A stretch of DNA of 64,000 bases from Acidimicrobiaceae bacterium (lineage in GTDB: Bacteria > Actinomycetota > Acidimicrobiia > Acidimicrobiales > Poriferisodalaceae): positions 1-64,000 of the forward strand of contig CAJJCB010000015.1 in assembly GCA_905182565.1 (NCBI GenBank), in the 5' to 3' direction. Position 1 is the stretch's first letter; every line of letters starts with the position of its first letter. Made by a program: the position numbers and the translations under genes. The notes under the pieces were generated by a model. That model had not been told where the DNA came from. It was given only the letters and a program-made list of their open reading frames with translations, and did no database searches. Below, piece by piece: positions 25,408 through 34,427 of this stretch.

Positions 25408-27357
25408 TCAAAACGTAATCTTTACGTCGGGGTGATCTTTGAAATTTAGGAGAGCATCGGGTTGATCAATCGCTTCCAAGTTGTGAACTGGCCTCCCATG
25501 CACTGTTTCTCGTACAGCTAGCTCCACTAGTTTCCCACTGCGTGTTCTTGGGATCAGCGGCACCTGCGCTATGACCGACGGAACATGTCTAGGCGATGCT
25601 CCAATTCGTATCTGCTGCTTAATTCGCTGTCGTAACTCATCATCAAGAACAAGATCAGGTCGGAGCCGTACGAATAAGACAACTCGAGTATCAGCTCCAA
25701 TATTTTGGCCAATGACCACGCTCTCTAAAACTTCATCAACTACATCTACTTGTCTATAGATCTCAGCAGTTCCGATCCGAATACCACCGGGATTCAAAGT
25801 TGCATCTGAGCGCCCAGAAATAATCATGCCACCAGATTCGGTCCATTCGGCGAAATCGCCATGATGCCAAACGTTCGGAAAACGCTCAAAATATGCGGAA
25901 CGATATAATTGATCATCTTTGTCCTTCCAAAACTGTAGAGGCATAGACGGGAAAGGGTTGGCGCAAACTAGCTCTCCTCGGGTCCCTGCTCCAGCAGAAG
26001 TCCCATCGTCGTTAAATACCTGCATATCCAGGCCTAAAGAAGAACTTTGTATTTCACCAGAATAAACAGATTGCACAGGGTTACCTGTTACGAAACATCC
26101 GCAGATATCAGTGCCGCCAGAAAATGAAGTTAGGTGAACATCTTTTTTGATGTTCTCATAAACATACTCGAAACCTTCAGGAGCGAGAGGAGAGCCACAG
26201 GAGGCAACCACTTTCATGTCGGTGAAATCGTGTGTGTCTAATGGCCTTAACCCCTCCTTCATAACCGCCTCGATGTACTTAGCGCTTACCCCAAAAAACT
26301 GAGGCTGTGTCTCTTGAGCAATATCGAAAAGTCGGTTAGGCGTCGGGTGAAAAGGTGAGCCATCGTAAAGAACTAAAGACACACCGCACGAAAGTCCTGC
26401 AATTAACCAGTTCCACATCATCCAACCAGTCGTGGTGAAATAAAACATTCGGTCACCGAATGACAAATCGCAATGAAGTAACAGCTCCGACCAATGTTTC
26501 AGAAGAATGCCACCTGAACGGTGAACAATGCACTTAGGTTTTCCGGTGGTACCTGATGAGTAGAGAATATAAATCGGGTGATTGAATGGCAACCGAGTAA
26601 ATTCTGGTTGTTGCATATTTGACTCATCAACCCAGTCAAGCCAAGGAGTCATTTTCGAACTTAAACCGGCCCTTGCTGTTTGAGGGTCGTAAGGTGCAAC
26701 GACTACTTTTTGGATAGACGGGATGCTTTCAGCAACAGCTAAAATTTTTTCCGTAATATCGTGCCTGACGCCAGCATAAAAGTATGCGTCGGTAACGATA
26801 AGAACTTTTGGCTCAATTTGACTGAAGCGGTCAATAATACCGTTAGCGCCGAAATCAGGGCTAGTCGACGAATAAACAGCACCTAAGCTCGCCGCTGCTA
26901 AGAAGGCGATTATCGCCTCTGGGCCATTAGGTAAGACCGTCGCTACCCGGTCTCCAATTGTCACTCCTTCTGCCAATAATGCTCGTTGAGTTCTGCCAAC
27001 AGAGAGCCTTAGTTCTGAGAACGTAAGCGAACGTTTGACAGCGTTTTCTCCGAAATAAGTGATTGCTATTTGCTCATCATTTCGTTGCAGGTAGTTCTCA
27101 GCAAAATTCAATTGTCCCTCTGGAAAAAAAGACGCTGCAGGTCCTAAATCATCTTTTATGTCGACGTCCCCTAAGTCTCCGATTCCATTTGCGTGTGCCC
27201 ATACCTGGCGCCAGAAAGTTCCTGGTTCGGCTACCGACCAGCTGTGCAGATCTGAGTAGTCGAACTCACCCAACGGTAATTTGGCGTTGTTTGCGAACTC
27301 CCACATGTTAGTTGAGCAAATTCTGGGTAGATCGGGTGTCCACAATCGTTTGCTCAT
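25408..27357 (-). CDS. aacS: Acetoacetyl-CoA synthetase
   Basis: A 649-residue ANL-superfamily acyl-CoA ligase of the acetoacetate-CoA ligase type. The length, the N-terminal MWEFAN region and FTTTGWMMWNWLIAGLSCG are typical. The ATP-binding loop YSSGTTGKPK is at residues 266-275. RTRSGKLVE near the C-terminus holds the adenylation lysine. It would activate acetoacetate to acetoacetyl-CoA using ATP, salvaging ketone bodies into central metabolism. Transcribed leftward, 53 bp before the ATC-hydrolase-like gene, and divergent from the coaE run. Confidence 0.93.
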   Translation of the reverse strand: MSKRLWTPDLPRICSTNMWEFANNAKLPLGEFDYSDLHSWSVAEPGTFWRQVWAHANGIGDLGDVDIKDDLGPAASFFPEGQLNFAENYLQRNDEQIAITYFGENAVKRSLTFSELRLSVGRTQRALLAEGVTIGDRVATVLPNGPEAIIAFLAAASLGAVYSSTSPDFGANGIIDRFSQIEPKVLIVTDAYFYAGVRHDITEKILAVAESIPSIQKVVVAPYDPQTARAGLSSKMTPWLDWVDESNMQQPEFTRLPFNHPIYILYSSGTTGKPKCIVHRSGGILLKHWSELLLHCDLSFGDRMFYFTTTGWMMWNWLIAGLSCGVSLVLYDGSPFHPTPNRLFDIAQETQPQFFGVSAKYIEAVMKEGLRPLDTHDFTDMKVVASCGSPLAPEGFEYVYENIKKDVHLTSFSGGTDICGCFVTGNPVQSVYSGEIQSSSLGLDMQVFNDDGTSAGAGTRGELVCANPFPSMPLQFWKDKDDQLYRSAYFERFPNVWHHGDFAEWTESGGMIISGRSDATLNPGGIRIGTAEIYRQVDVVDEVLESVVIGQNIGADTRVVLFVRLRPDLVLDDELRQRIKQQIRIGASPRHVPSVIAQVPLIPRTRSGKLVELAVRETVHGRPVHNLEAIDQPDALLNFKDHPDVKITF

Positions 27358-27439
27358 TTTGCTTCCGCTTTCGCAATTTGTTGTCTCGTGAAAATATTAG
27401 CCCTTTGAACTTACGGGATCCAGGAGCACTAACCGGTGT

Positions 27440-28237
27440 ATGGTCTTAACCATGAAGGCTATTTGCGATGACTTGAACGATGAAACGGCTGCTTTGGGAG
27501 CGATAACCCGGACGCTCACAGAAGACCAATGGAAGCTTCCCACCCCGGCAGAAGGCTGGGATACACGAGAAACTATAATCCACCTCGGAATGGCAGATGT
27601 AGCTGCCAGCATGGCCGTGCTAGAGCCAACAAATTTTTTGGCGTTGCGAGAAAAAATGAGCCGAGGCGAGTCAGATCTGCACGAAATTTCCGATGTTGAT
27701 GTTCATGGACTCTCAGGAGAAAAGCTTTGGGATTGGTTTGCTTATGAACGCAACCGGATGACAGACGCTTTTCGAAACTTGGAGCCTAAAGCTCGAATCC
27801 CATGGTTCGGACCCGATATGGGAGCGTTGTCATTCGCTACGGCTCGTCTAATGGAAACATGGTCACATGGTCACGATGTTGCAGACACATTTGGTCATGA
27901 ATTTCCCAGAAGCGACAGGCTCAGACACGTCGCTCATATCGGCGTCACCACTAGGGGCTGGAGCTACGTCAATCGGGGATTAGAAGTACCAGACGTTGCT
28001 GTGCGAGTGGAACTCAACGCTCCGAGCGGCGAAACGTGGACCTGGGGACCAGAAAACTCAAATGAAATTGTGAGAGCGGAAGCCTATGAGTTCTGCCTGG
28101 TGGTCACTCAACGCCGGCGCGCTTCGGAAGCCACTATGGACGTAGAAGGAGAAGCAGCAAAGGAATGGATGGAGCTAGCGCAAGCATTTGCTGGCCCCCC
28201 TACTGATGCGAACGAAGGCAGAGTCGCTAAGGTCTGA
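27440..28237 (+). CDS. TIGR03084-like DinB/mycothiol-associated protein
   Basis: A 265-residue protein with an N-terminal maleylpyruvate-isomerase/DinB-type four-helix region (EGWDTRETIIHLGMADVAAS) and METWSHGHDVAD, which carries metal-ligand histidines. This matches the TIGR03084 family of putative metal-binding proteins. Relatives use mycothiol as cofactor, and a mycothiol ligase gene (mshC) is in this window, which fits. A second possible start is the ATG at 27452. First gene of a tight run with coaE, thioesterase, VOC and SDR genes. Exact reaction unknown. Confidence 0.75.
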   Translation: MVLTMKAICDDLNDETAALGAITRTLTEDQWKLPTPAEGWDTRETIIHLGMADVAASMAVLEPTNFLALREKMSRGESDLHEISDVDVHGLSGEKLWDWFAYERNRMTDAFRNLEPKARIPWFGPDMGALSFATARLMETWSHGHDVADTFGHEFPRSDRLRHVAHIGVTTRGWSYVNRGLEVPDVAVRVELNAPSGETWTWGPENSNEIVRAEAYEFCLVVTQRRRASEATMDVEGEAAKEWMELAQAFAGPPTDANEGRVAKV

Positions 28238-28240
28238 CTA

Positions 28241-28858
28241 ATGCTCATTATCGGACTTACCGGCGGAATCGGTGTTGGAAAAACGACCGTATGCTCACTC
28301 CTCGCAAAACGAGGTGCCCACGTCATCGATGTGGATGAACTTGGTCGTCAAATTATTAGGCCTGGGGGAATCGCTGTCGATACTCTTAAAGCCCATTTCG
28401 GAGATAGCGTCGGCGACAATCAAGGCGGAATCGACCGCCCTGCTTTGGCTTCAATAGTTTTCGAAGACGAAGAACAGTTAGCAGCTCTCAACGCAATAAG
28501 CCACCCATTTATCAATGAGCTTCTAGACGAGAGAGTAGAAGAATCTTCGAAAGATTCAATAATTATTTTTGATATGGCAGTGCTTGTTGAAAGCTCGCTC
28601 GGCTACGGAACCAGAAACCCGTATGAAATTGTGGTTACGGTTGAAGCACCTATGAAAATCCGTATTGAGCGGCTAGAACAAAGAGGCCTATCTGCTCAAG
28701 ACGCTAATTCCCGCATCGAATCACAAGCGTCAGACGAGGACCGTCGAGCCGTGTCGCAGTTCATTGTCACTAATGGTGGAGATATAGACGAACTCGAAGT
28801 TGCAGTAGATGAGCTATGGGTTGCTCTTCGAAAACTTGACCTGGAGAAGAACAGTTGA
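28241..28858 (+). CDS. coaE: Dephospho-CoA kinase
   Basis: A 205-residue P-loop kinase that phosphorylates dephospho-CoA at the 3'-hydroxyl, the last step of CoA synthesis. The Walker A loop is GLTGGIGVGKTT at residues 5-16, followed by the CoaE-typical VIDVDELGRQI. Length is normal. It starts 3 bp after the DinB-like gene, so the two are in one operon. Cytoplasmic. Confidence 0.95.
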   Translation: MLIIGLTGGIGVGKTTVCSLLAKRGAHVIDVDELGRQIIRPGGIAVDTLKAHFGDSVGDNQGGIDRPALASIVFEDEEQLAALNAISHPFINELLDERVEESSKDSIIIFDMAVLVESSLGYGTRNPYEIVVTVEAPMKIRIERLEQRGLSAQDANSRIESQASDEDRRAVSQFIVTNGGDIDELEVAVDELWVALRKLDLEKNS

Positions 28859-28870
28859 AAGTCGACATGC

Positions 28871-29680
28871 ATGGCTAGCGACTATCCACCGACTCGCCAC
28901 ATACTCCGACATCTCCGCCTATCTCATACCACTGATGAAAACGGAAACATATCTGGCTCTATGCCGATACTTCCGGACATGCTAGACGCTGGCGGTTGGC
29001 TTCGACTTGGAGTCATGGCGACTTTTGTTGACTCAGTCGCAGGTCATCATGGGGTTATGCAAGTGCAGCCTGACTGGGTTGCAACTTTACAACTTGGAAC
29101 GGTTCTGTCTGCCCAACCTTCTGGGGACGAAGTTCGCGCATACTGCGAACCAATGCGTATAGGCAGAAATAATGTGGTGACTGAAACACGCATAGAAGAT
29201 CAGCACGGATTGATAGGACATTCTATTTGTACTTTTGCGCGTTTACCGGCACGTCCAGGATTTGAACTGCCAAAAATTGCTACCCGAAACCGAGTAATAG
29301 ATTACACAGAAGAAAACGAAGAGTCTCCTCGTCCGAATTTTGATGATTACCTTCAAATGAACATCAACCCAGATAAACCCATTATTGAATTGCCTCATCA
29401 CTCAAGGATTCACAACTCATTCGGCTCTATCCAAGGAGGAGCCGTAGTTGTCCTAGTGGAGAGAATGGCGCGACATATCGCCGAGCTAGAAGATGAACGT
29501 GACGCCCGTTGTATCACTGCAAATGTTCACTACCTAGCACAAGCTAAGGATGGGCCTTTCAAAGTCGAAGGAGAAGTGCTTCGCAAAGACCCTATGGGAG
29601 TCACCAGTCAAGTAACCATCACAGACCTCGGGAGCGGACGGCTACTAGATGTAGCAACTGCTACAGCGGTTTACCTTTAA
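28871..29680 (+). CDS. Double hot-dog acyl-CoA thioesterase-like protein
   Basis: A 269-residue protein with two hot-dog repeats. The first, about residues 30-130, has LGVMATFVDSVAGHHG. The second, about 150-269, has HNSFGSIQGGAVVVLVERMA, the PaaI/4HBT pattern with a His, Asn and Gly-Gly before the central helix. It would hydrolyse acyl-CoA thioesters. Located 12 bp after coaE and 11 bp before the VOC gene, probably one operon. Confidence 0.82.
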   Translation: MASDYPPTRHILRHLRLSHTTDENGNISGSMPILPDMLDAGGWLRLGVMATFVDSVAGHHGVMQVQPDWVATLQLGTVLSAQPSGDEVRAYCEPMRIGRNNVVTETRIEDQHGLIGHSICTFARLPARPGFELPKIATRNRVIDYTEENEESPRPNFDDYLQMNINPDKPIIELPHHSRIHNSFGSIQGGAVVVLVERMARHIAELEDERDARCITANVHYLAQAKDGPFKVEGEVLRKDPMGVTSQVTITDLGSGRLLDVATATAVYL

Positions 29681-29691
29681 GGGGAATTTGA

Positions 29692-30156
29692 ATGCCTATA
29701 AAGGCTATTTTTCATGTAAACGTGAATTGTTCTAATCTAGATATTTCTAGGCCTTTCTATGAAAATCTTGGATTTCAGACCGTTCTAGATTTACCAACAG
29801 GCGGCGACTCAGATCTCGCCGCCGGATTAGCTATGCCGGATTGTTCAGGTAGAGCTGCAATAATGATGTTGGACCCATCGGAAAGCCGGCAGGCACGTCT
29901 GGACCTAATCGAATGGGCATCCCCGTTAGATGACACGAGCCCCTACGAGCATTTAGCCAGGCTTGGAATTAACCGAATCGCATTGTGGACTATTGGTCTC
30001 GATGAAGAGTACCAACGTCTGAAAACAGACGGAGTGGAGTTTCTGTCTGAACCTCTATTTATGGGTGGTCATACAAAGTTTGTCTGTTTCAAAGACCCTG
30101 ACGGAGTGATTATCGAACTAATCGAATTTCATAAAACCCCAACTGAACTCAACTGA
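29692..30156 (+). CDS. VOC/glyoxalase family protein
   Basis: A 154-residue vicinal oxygen chelate protein. The start IFHVNVNCSNLDISRPFYENLGF and the end FKDPDGVIIELIEF mark the two beta-alpha-beta-beta-beta modules, with a candidate metal-ligand His8 and a Glu in IIELIE. Relatives include glyoxalase I, methylmalonyl-CoA epimerase and ring-cleavage dioxygenases. Methylmalonyl-CoA epimerase would suit the carboxylases, but the sequence does not prove it. GGGGAA precedes the ATG. Confidence 0.82.
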   Translation: MPIKAIFHVNVNCSNLDISRPFYENLGFQTVLDLPTGGDSDLAAGLAMPDCSGRAAIMMLDPSESRQARLDLIEWASPLDDTSPYEHLARLGINRIALWTIGLDEEYQRLKTDGVEFLSEPLFMGGHTKFVCFKDPDGVIIELIEFHKTPTELN

Positions 30157-30169
30157 TAGGACGAACACA

Positions 30170-30961
30170 ATGGATCTTGGATTAAAAGGCAAGGTTGTTC
30201 TCATCTCCGGCGGTTACCGAGGAACTGGAGCCGGTACAGCTCAGGTACTCGCTGCGGAAGGCGCAAAAGTGGCAGTCCATGGTTTCCATGTAGCTCAAGC
30301 AGACGAGGTAGTGTCAAAGATTACTGCTGTCAATCTTGATGCGGCTTCTGTTGACGGTGATTTAACTACCGATGCAGGAGCGAAAAGAATCATTGACCAA
30401 ACCACAGAAGCCTTCGGACCAATAGATATTTTGGTGAATAACTACGGTGCTCCCAGCAAGACTAATTGGGACACCTCGCCTGACATGTGGTTAGAAGGTT
30501 GGGACAAGAATGTGCTGAGTGGTGTGAGGCTGACGCAGGCCGTGATCCCCAGTATGCGCGAGAAGAAATGGGGTCGAATTGTTTTCGTTGGAACCATCGG
30601 GACTGAGAAGCCAAGTAACATAAACCCTGACTATTACAGCGCTAAAGGAGCTTTGCCAACCTTGGTTAGAAGCCTCGCCAAAGAACTCCAAGGAAGCGGA
30701 GTTACTGCGAATTTGGTCAGCCCAGGCATGATAGCAACAGACGAAGTGAGAGAAATGGTGCTTCGCCGAGCTGCTCGCGAAGGAATCGACACATGGCAAG
30801 AAGCTGAAAAATGGGCAGTTGCGAATATGATGCCAAACCTGACAAGGCGCATACCAACTCCGGAGGACATAGGCAAATTTATTGCATTCGTGGCCAGCGA
30901 AGCAGCATGGCACTTAACTGCAGCCGATCTAAAAGTCGACGGTGGCGCGGTAGACGCCTAA
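30170..30961 (+). CDS. Short-chain dehydrogenase/reductase
   Basis: A 263-residue classical SDR. The cofactor loop is SGGYRGTGAG at residues 13-22, the NYG stretch is near 91-93, and the catalytic pair Tyr155 and Lys159 is in YYSAKG. The serine usually found about 13 residues before Tyr is replaced by threonine in GTIGTE. The C-terminal VDGGAVDA is typical of 3-oxoacyl reductase relatives. Last gene of the coaE run. Substrate unknown, possibly a hydroxyacyl compound. Confidence 0.88.
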   Translation: MDLGLKGKVVLISGGYRGTGAGTAQVLAAEGAKVAVHGFHVAQADEVVSKITAVNLDAASVDGDLTTDAGAKRIIDQTTEAFGPIDILVNNYGAPSKTNWDTSPDMWLEGWDKNVLSGVRLTQAVIPSMREKKWGRIVFVGTIGTEKPSNINPDYYSAKGALPTLVRSLAKELQGSGVTANLVSPGMIATDEVREMVLRRAAREGIDTWQEAEKWAVANMMPNLTRRIPTPEDIGKFIAFVASEAAWHLTAADLKVDGGAVDA

Positions 30962-31008
30962 AAAGAGCAAAAACTTAAAGTCCCACGTCGCAGATACCAT
31001 CTCACATC

Positions 31009-31833
31009 ATGGACACTCAGATTACGCGAATGCTTGCCTTTGATCTTGATGGCACTCTTCTCAAATCAAATGGTTCACTATCCCTAAGAGCCGAGACGGC
31101 CATCCATGAAGCTCACAATCAAGGGTTAATTATTGTACTCGCAACTGGCCGTCCATGGGCCATGACGAAACCAGTGGCGGATCTACTCGGTTGTGTCGAC
31201 TACGGCGTTTGTCTCAATGGGGCAGTCGTTGTAGATGCAAGCAACGAAAAAATTATAGATGTAAGTTCGATGAGTAAAGAACAAGCAGTAGATGCCGCTG
31301 TTATCGCTAGAAATCTGCTGGGCAAAGTCGCCTTAGCGGCTGATATGGCTGATGGTTCGCACATTTGGGAACACTCTTTTGTCTTTGATTCCCCGCCCGG
31401 CCTAGTAATTGAAGCCAAAAAAGTCGACGATGCTGTCAGCGCCATAGACGGGCCTGTGTTGACATGGCTAGTTGATACACCTAACCACCCCGGCCTGTCA
31501 GCGATAGACATTCTCCAAGGGCGACTGCCTGAGGGCACTGAGGTCCGCCCATCAGGGCTAGGAACGCCAGAGATTGTTCTAGTAGGCGTCTCGAAAGCGT
31601 CTGGGCTAGCGCTTATTTCAAACACTCATTCAATAGATAGCAGTGAGGTAATGGCTTTCGGAGATGGGCTCAACGATTTAGAAATGCTGAAATGGGCTGG
31701 TCGGTCTATAGCCATGGGTAATGGTCATCAGCTAGCTCGCGATTTAGCGACAGAGATAGCGCCCTCAAATGATGCTGACGGGGTAGCCGAAGTTCTTGAA
31801 GCTCTGCTAGCGCAAAAAAAACTTGGGAACTGA
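31009..31833 (+). CDS. Cof-type HAD-IIB phosphatase
   Basis: A 274-residue haloacid dehalogenase-superfamily phosphatase. Motif I FDLDGTLL holds nucleophile Asp12 and acid/base Asp14. Motif IV is GDGLNDLEML near residue 220. The inserted region between them fits the IIB cap. Relatives dephosphorylate sugar phosphates, FMN or pyridoxal phosphate. A TACCAT hexamer lies 8 nt before the ATG with no ribosome site, so a leaderless transcript is possible. Confidence 0.9.
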   Translation: MDTQITRMLAFDLDGTLLKSNGSLSLRAETAIHEAHNQGLIIVLATGRPWAMTKPVADLLGCVDYGVCLNGAVVVDASNEKIIDVSSMSKEQAVDAAVIARNLLGKVALAADMADGSHIWEHSFVFDSPPGLVIEAKKVDDAVSAIDGPVLTWLVDTPNHPGLSAIDILQGRLPEGTEVRPSGLGTPEIVLVGVSKASGLALISNTHSIDSSEVMAFGDGLNDLEMLKWAGRSIAMGNGHQLARDLATEIAPSNDADGVAEVLEALLAQKKLGN

Positions 31834-31838
31834 ATTAT

Positions 31839-32147
31839 TTAGGAAGCTCGCAGAAACATTGCAGTTCTCGGAGCAAAATAAATTCGCCAAGCCTGTAGCA
31901 AGCCACCGTTGGGTCCTGTCTCTAAATGTAGATCTTGACCCTCTTCCAAGGAGACAGAAATTTTTGGACTAGCTATCCACATTAAGCTGATCTGAACGGA
32001 ATGTTCACCCGGAGTGACCTCGAACGAGACCTGCTTATCGTCTTTCACGACTCCAACGGATTTTCCGTCGACGCGCACCGAGTAGCCCCTAATCGTGTCT
32101 CGATAGTGATGTATCCGCTTAATAGTGAGTAACGATCGTTCAGACAT
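31839..32147 (-). CDS. Small beta-rich PEGA-like protein
   Basis: A 102-residue protein with no close match that I can name. The stretch YSVRVDGKSVGVVKDDKQV followed by VTPGEHSVQISL resembles one PEGA-type beta repeat. No signal peptide; the C-terminus ends FAPRTAMFLRAS. It is convergent with the HAD gene (5 bp apart). Similar small proteins are common in Actinomycetota without known function. Confidence 0.65.
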   Translation of the reverse strand: MSERSLLTIKRIHHYRDTIRGYSVRVDGKSVGVVKDDKQVSFEVTPGEHSVQISLMWIASPKISVSLEEGQDLHLETGPNGGLLQAWRIYFAPRTAMFLRAS

Positions 32148-32296
32148 TTAATCTCCAGGATTCGATATATACGAAGATACCTCCAATATTACAATTACTC
32201 GAGTTTGTGGCTTCTGGGAAAGGTCTTCGCCTTAAGAGTTTTGGCTATGGGTGATCACACGATAGCTTGTCGTACAACCCTTATATGGAGAGTGTT

Positions 32297-33541
32297 GTGA
32301 CTGACCAATTACGTGCAGAGCTTCTCACCTGGATCGATGAAAATTGGGATCCTGAAATTTCAGTCGAAGAGTGGTGGCGACGCCTCTCAAACGCAGGGCT
32401 GTCTAACCCGACACTGGGGGAGCCTTTTGGCCGAGGTTGGGACAGGACCAACACACGGCTTTTAGCCTCAGCTATAAGAGAACGAGGGGCAGTAGGTTCA
32501 CCCGCTGGCTTAGGAATGATGCTGGCAGCCCCAACGATATTGTCCTTTGGAACCGAAGAACAAATTAACCGCTATGTGCCCAGAATCCTTGATGGCACAG
32601 ACTCATGGTGTCAACTCTTTTCCGAACCTGGAGCGGGTAGCGACCTAGCAGGGTTGCAAACCAAAGCCATACGTGATGGCGATGAGTGGGTTATAACAGG
32701 CCAAAAAGTCTGGACCTCTGAAGGGCAGCACGCTGACTGGGGAATGCTCATAGCCAGAACGGACTTGGATGCTCCCAAACACAGAGGCATCAGCTGGTTT
32801 GCTTTCCCAATGGCTCAAAGCGGTGTAGAAGTTAGACCCTTGAGAGAGATGACAGGACGAGCTCTTTTCAACGAAGTCTTTATTGATGAAGCTCGAGTCC
32901 CTCACGCGAACCTAATAGGCGATCTCAATGATGGTTGGCGAGTTGGAAACGCAACCCTGATGATAGAAAGAGCTGGAATTGGTGGAGGGCATGGAATTGC
33001 TTACGCAGCCGCTCACCCGGGAAGTATCGCTAAACATTTAGACCGACCAGTCGGGTCCTTTGTTGGGAAAAGGCTTGCGCTAGCAGCCGGCGGGGTCGGT
33101 CCGGGGACATTGCACCAACTAACTGACCTAGCAAGAGACCGAAAAAAAATAGACGAGCCAGTTATACGTCAAGAACTAGCAGGCCTCCACTCAGATCTTG
33201 AGATCATGCGTCTTAATTCGATGCGCAGTCGAGAAAAAAATCAGCAAACTGGAGCCGAAGGTAATTTAGCAAAACTCAATATGACGTCAGCCTTACGAAG
33301 GACCCGAGAATTAGCTGGCGCCATTCTGGGAGCCGACATGACACTGTGGGGTAAAGAAGCCGCTTCGGGAGGAGTGCTTCAAGAAATGACTGTATTCTCT
33401 CCAGCCCCATCGATATATGGAGGAACTGACGAGGTGCAACGAAATATCATTGGCGAGAGAGTGCTTGGGCTCCCTAAAGAACCGGGAACTGACAAAACCA
33501 CTCCTTTCAATGAGCTGTTGCAGAATAGAACCAATTGGTGA
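32297..33541 (+). CDS. Acyl-CoA dehydrogenase
   Basis: A 414-residue FAD-dependent acyl-CoA dehydrogenase. Visible marks are FSEPGAGSDLAGLQT, the flavin stretch VWTSEGQHADWGML and the C-terminal APSIYGGTDEVQRNII. The position that is the catalytic glutamate in medium-chain enzymes (YEGT) is glycine here (YGGT). Many actinobacterial FadE proteins share this, and then either use a glutamate elsewhere or pair with a catalytic partner. I chose the GTG at 32297, with GGAG 6 nt upstream, over a TTG at 32267 and an ATG at 32285. Substrate chain length not assigned. Confidence 0.9.
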   Translation: MTDQLRAELLTWIDENWDPEISVEEWWRRLSNAGLSNPTLGEPFGRGWDRTNTRLLASAIRERGAVGSPAGLGMMLAAPTILSFGTEEQINRYVPRILDGTDSWCQLFSEPGAGSDLAGLQTKAIRDGDEWVITGQKVWTSEGQHADWGMLIARTDLDAPKHRGISWFAFPMAQSGVEVRPLREMTGRALFNEVFIDEARVPHANLIGDLNDGWRVGNATLMIERAGIGGGHGIAYAAAHPGSIAKHLDRPVGSFVGKRLALAAGGVGPGTLHQLTDLARDRKKIDEPVIRQELAGLHSDLEIMRLNSMRSREKNQQTGAEGNLAKLNMTSALRRTRELAGAILGADMTLWGKEAASGGVLQEMTVFSPAPSIYGGTDEVQRNIIGERVLGLPKEPGTDKTTPFNELLQNRTNW

Positions 33542-33581
33542 ATTCGAAACAAAACACACGGTGAAGTGAGAAGATGTAGGT

Positions 33582-34412
33582 GTGAACAAGCCTTCTAAAG
33601 TTTCGTTATCATTCGACGTTGACACGATCTCTATCTGGATGGGATCACCAGATGCAACGGCTTTTAGTCGCGGTGAGTTTGGAGTGGTGGGCACTCGACG
33701 AGTCCTTAGGCTGTTGAAGCAACATAATATTTTGGGAACGTTCTTCGTCCCCGGTTTAACAGCGAAGACGTACCCTCGACTTGTTGAAGAAATAGCTCAA
33801 GAAGGTCATGAAATAGCTCACCACGGTAATCATCATGAGAGTCCAGCTCGCTTGAGCCGTGAGCAGGAGCGCCAAGTATTGGAAGATGGAACGAAGATCC
33901 TAGAGGAGATTACGGGGAAACGGCCAATGGGATGGCGATCACCTGGTTGGTATGTAAGTGAAAATTCTCTCGAATTACTTGTCGAGGCAGGATTTTCATA
34001 CGATTCATCTCTTATGAGTCATGACGTTCAGATCTCACGTTGCAGAGCAGGCGATCGGTGGACAAAGGGTGAAGGCGTTACCTTCGGCAATGAAGTGGAT
34101 CTCATAGAAGTCCCCATCGCTTGGCACCTAGATGATTTTCCGTGGTTTGAGTATATTCCGCCCAAAGGTGGCAATCTGACGAACCCCTCAGCGGTTCTCG
34201 AAACATGGTTAGGTGATCTCAACTATGCCCGGAAATATGAGCCCGGAGGAACTCTTACTTATACCATGCACCCGCAGGTAATTGGGAGAGGACACCGCAT
34301 GTTAATGCTTGAGCAATTAATTGAAGAAATCGAAACAATGGAAGATGTGCAGTTCACAACTATCGAAGCAGCTGCTTCGCAATGGAGAAAAGAAAATCCT
34401 TTCCAAAAGTGA
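33582..34412 (+). CDS. Polysaccharide deacetylase family protein (canonical motifs)
   Basis: A 276-residue NodB-fold protein. Unlike the tandem pair at 12.8-14.7 kb it keeps the metal motifs: SFDVDT near the N-terminus and HHGNHHE around residue 78. RSPGWYVSENSLELLVEAGFSYDSSL matches the family's substrate loop. No signal peptide is visible, so an intracellular substrate is more likely than cell-wall glycan. GTG start; 41 bp after the acyl-CoA dehydrogenase gene, likely the same operon. Confidence 0.85.
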   Translation: MNKPSKVSLSFDVDTISIWMGSPDATAFSRGEFGVVGTRRVLRLLKQHNILGTFFVPGLTAKTYPRLVEEIAQEGHEIAHHGNHHESPARLSREQERQVLEDGTKILEEITGKRPMGWRSPGWYVSENSLELLVEAGFSYDSSLMSHDVQISRCRAGDRWTKGEGVTFGNEVDLIEVPIAWHLDDFPWFEYIPPKGGNLTNPSAVLETWLGDLNYARKYEPGGTLTYTMHPQVIGRGHRMLMLEQLIEEIETMEDVQFTTIEAAASQWRKENPFQK

Positions 34413-34427
34413 GCAGGAGCCAAGCGT

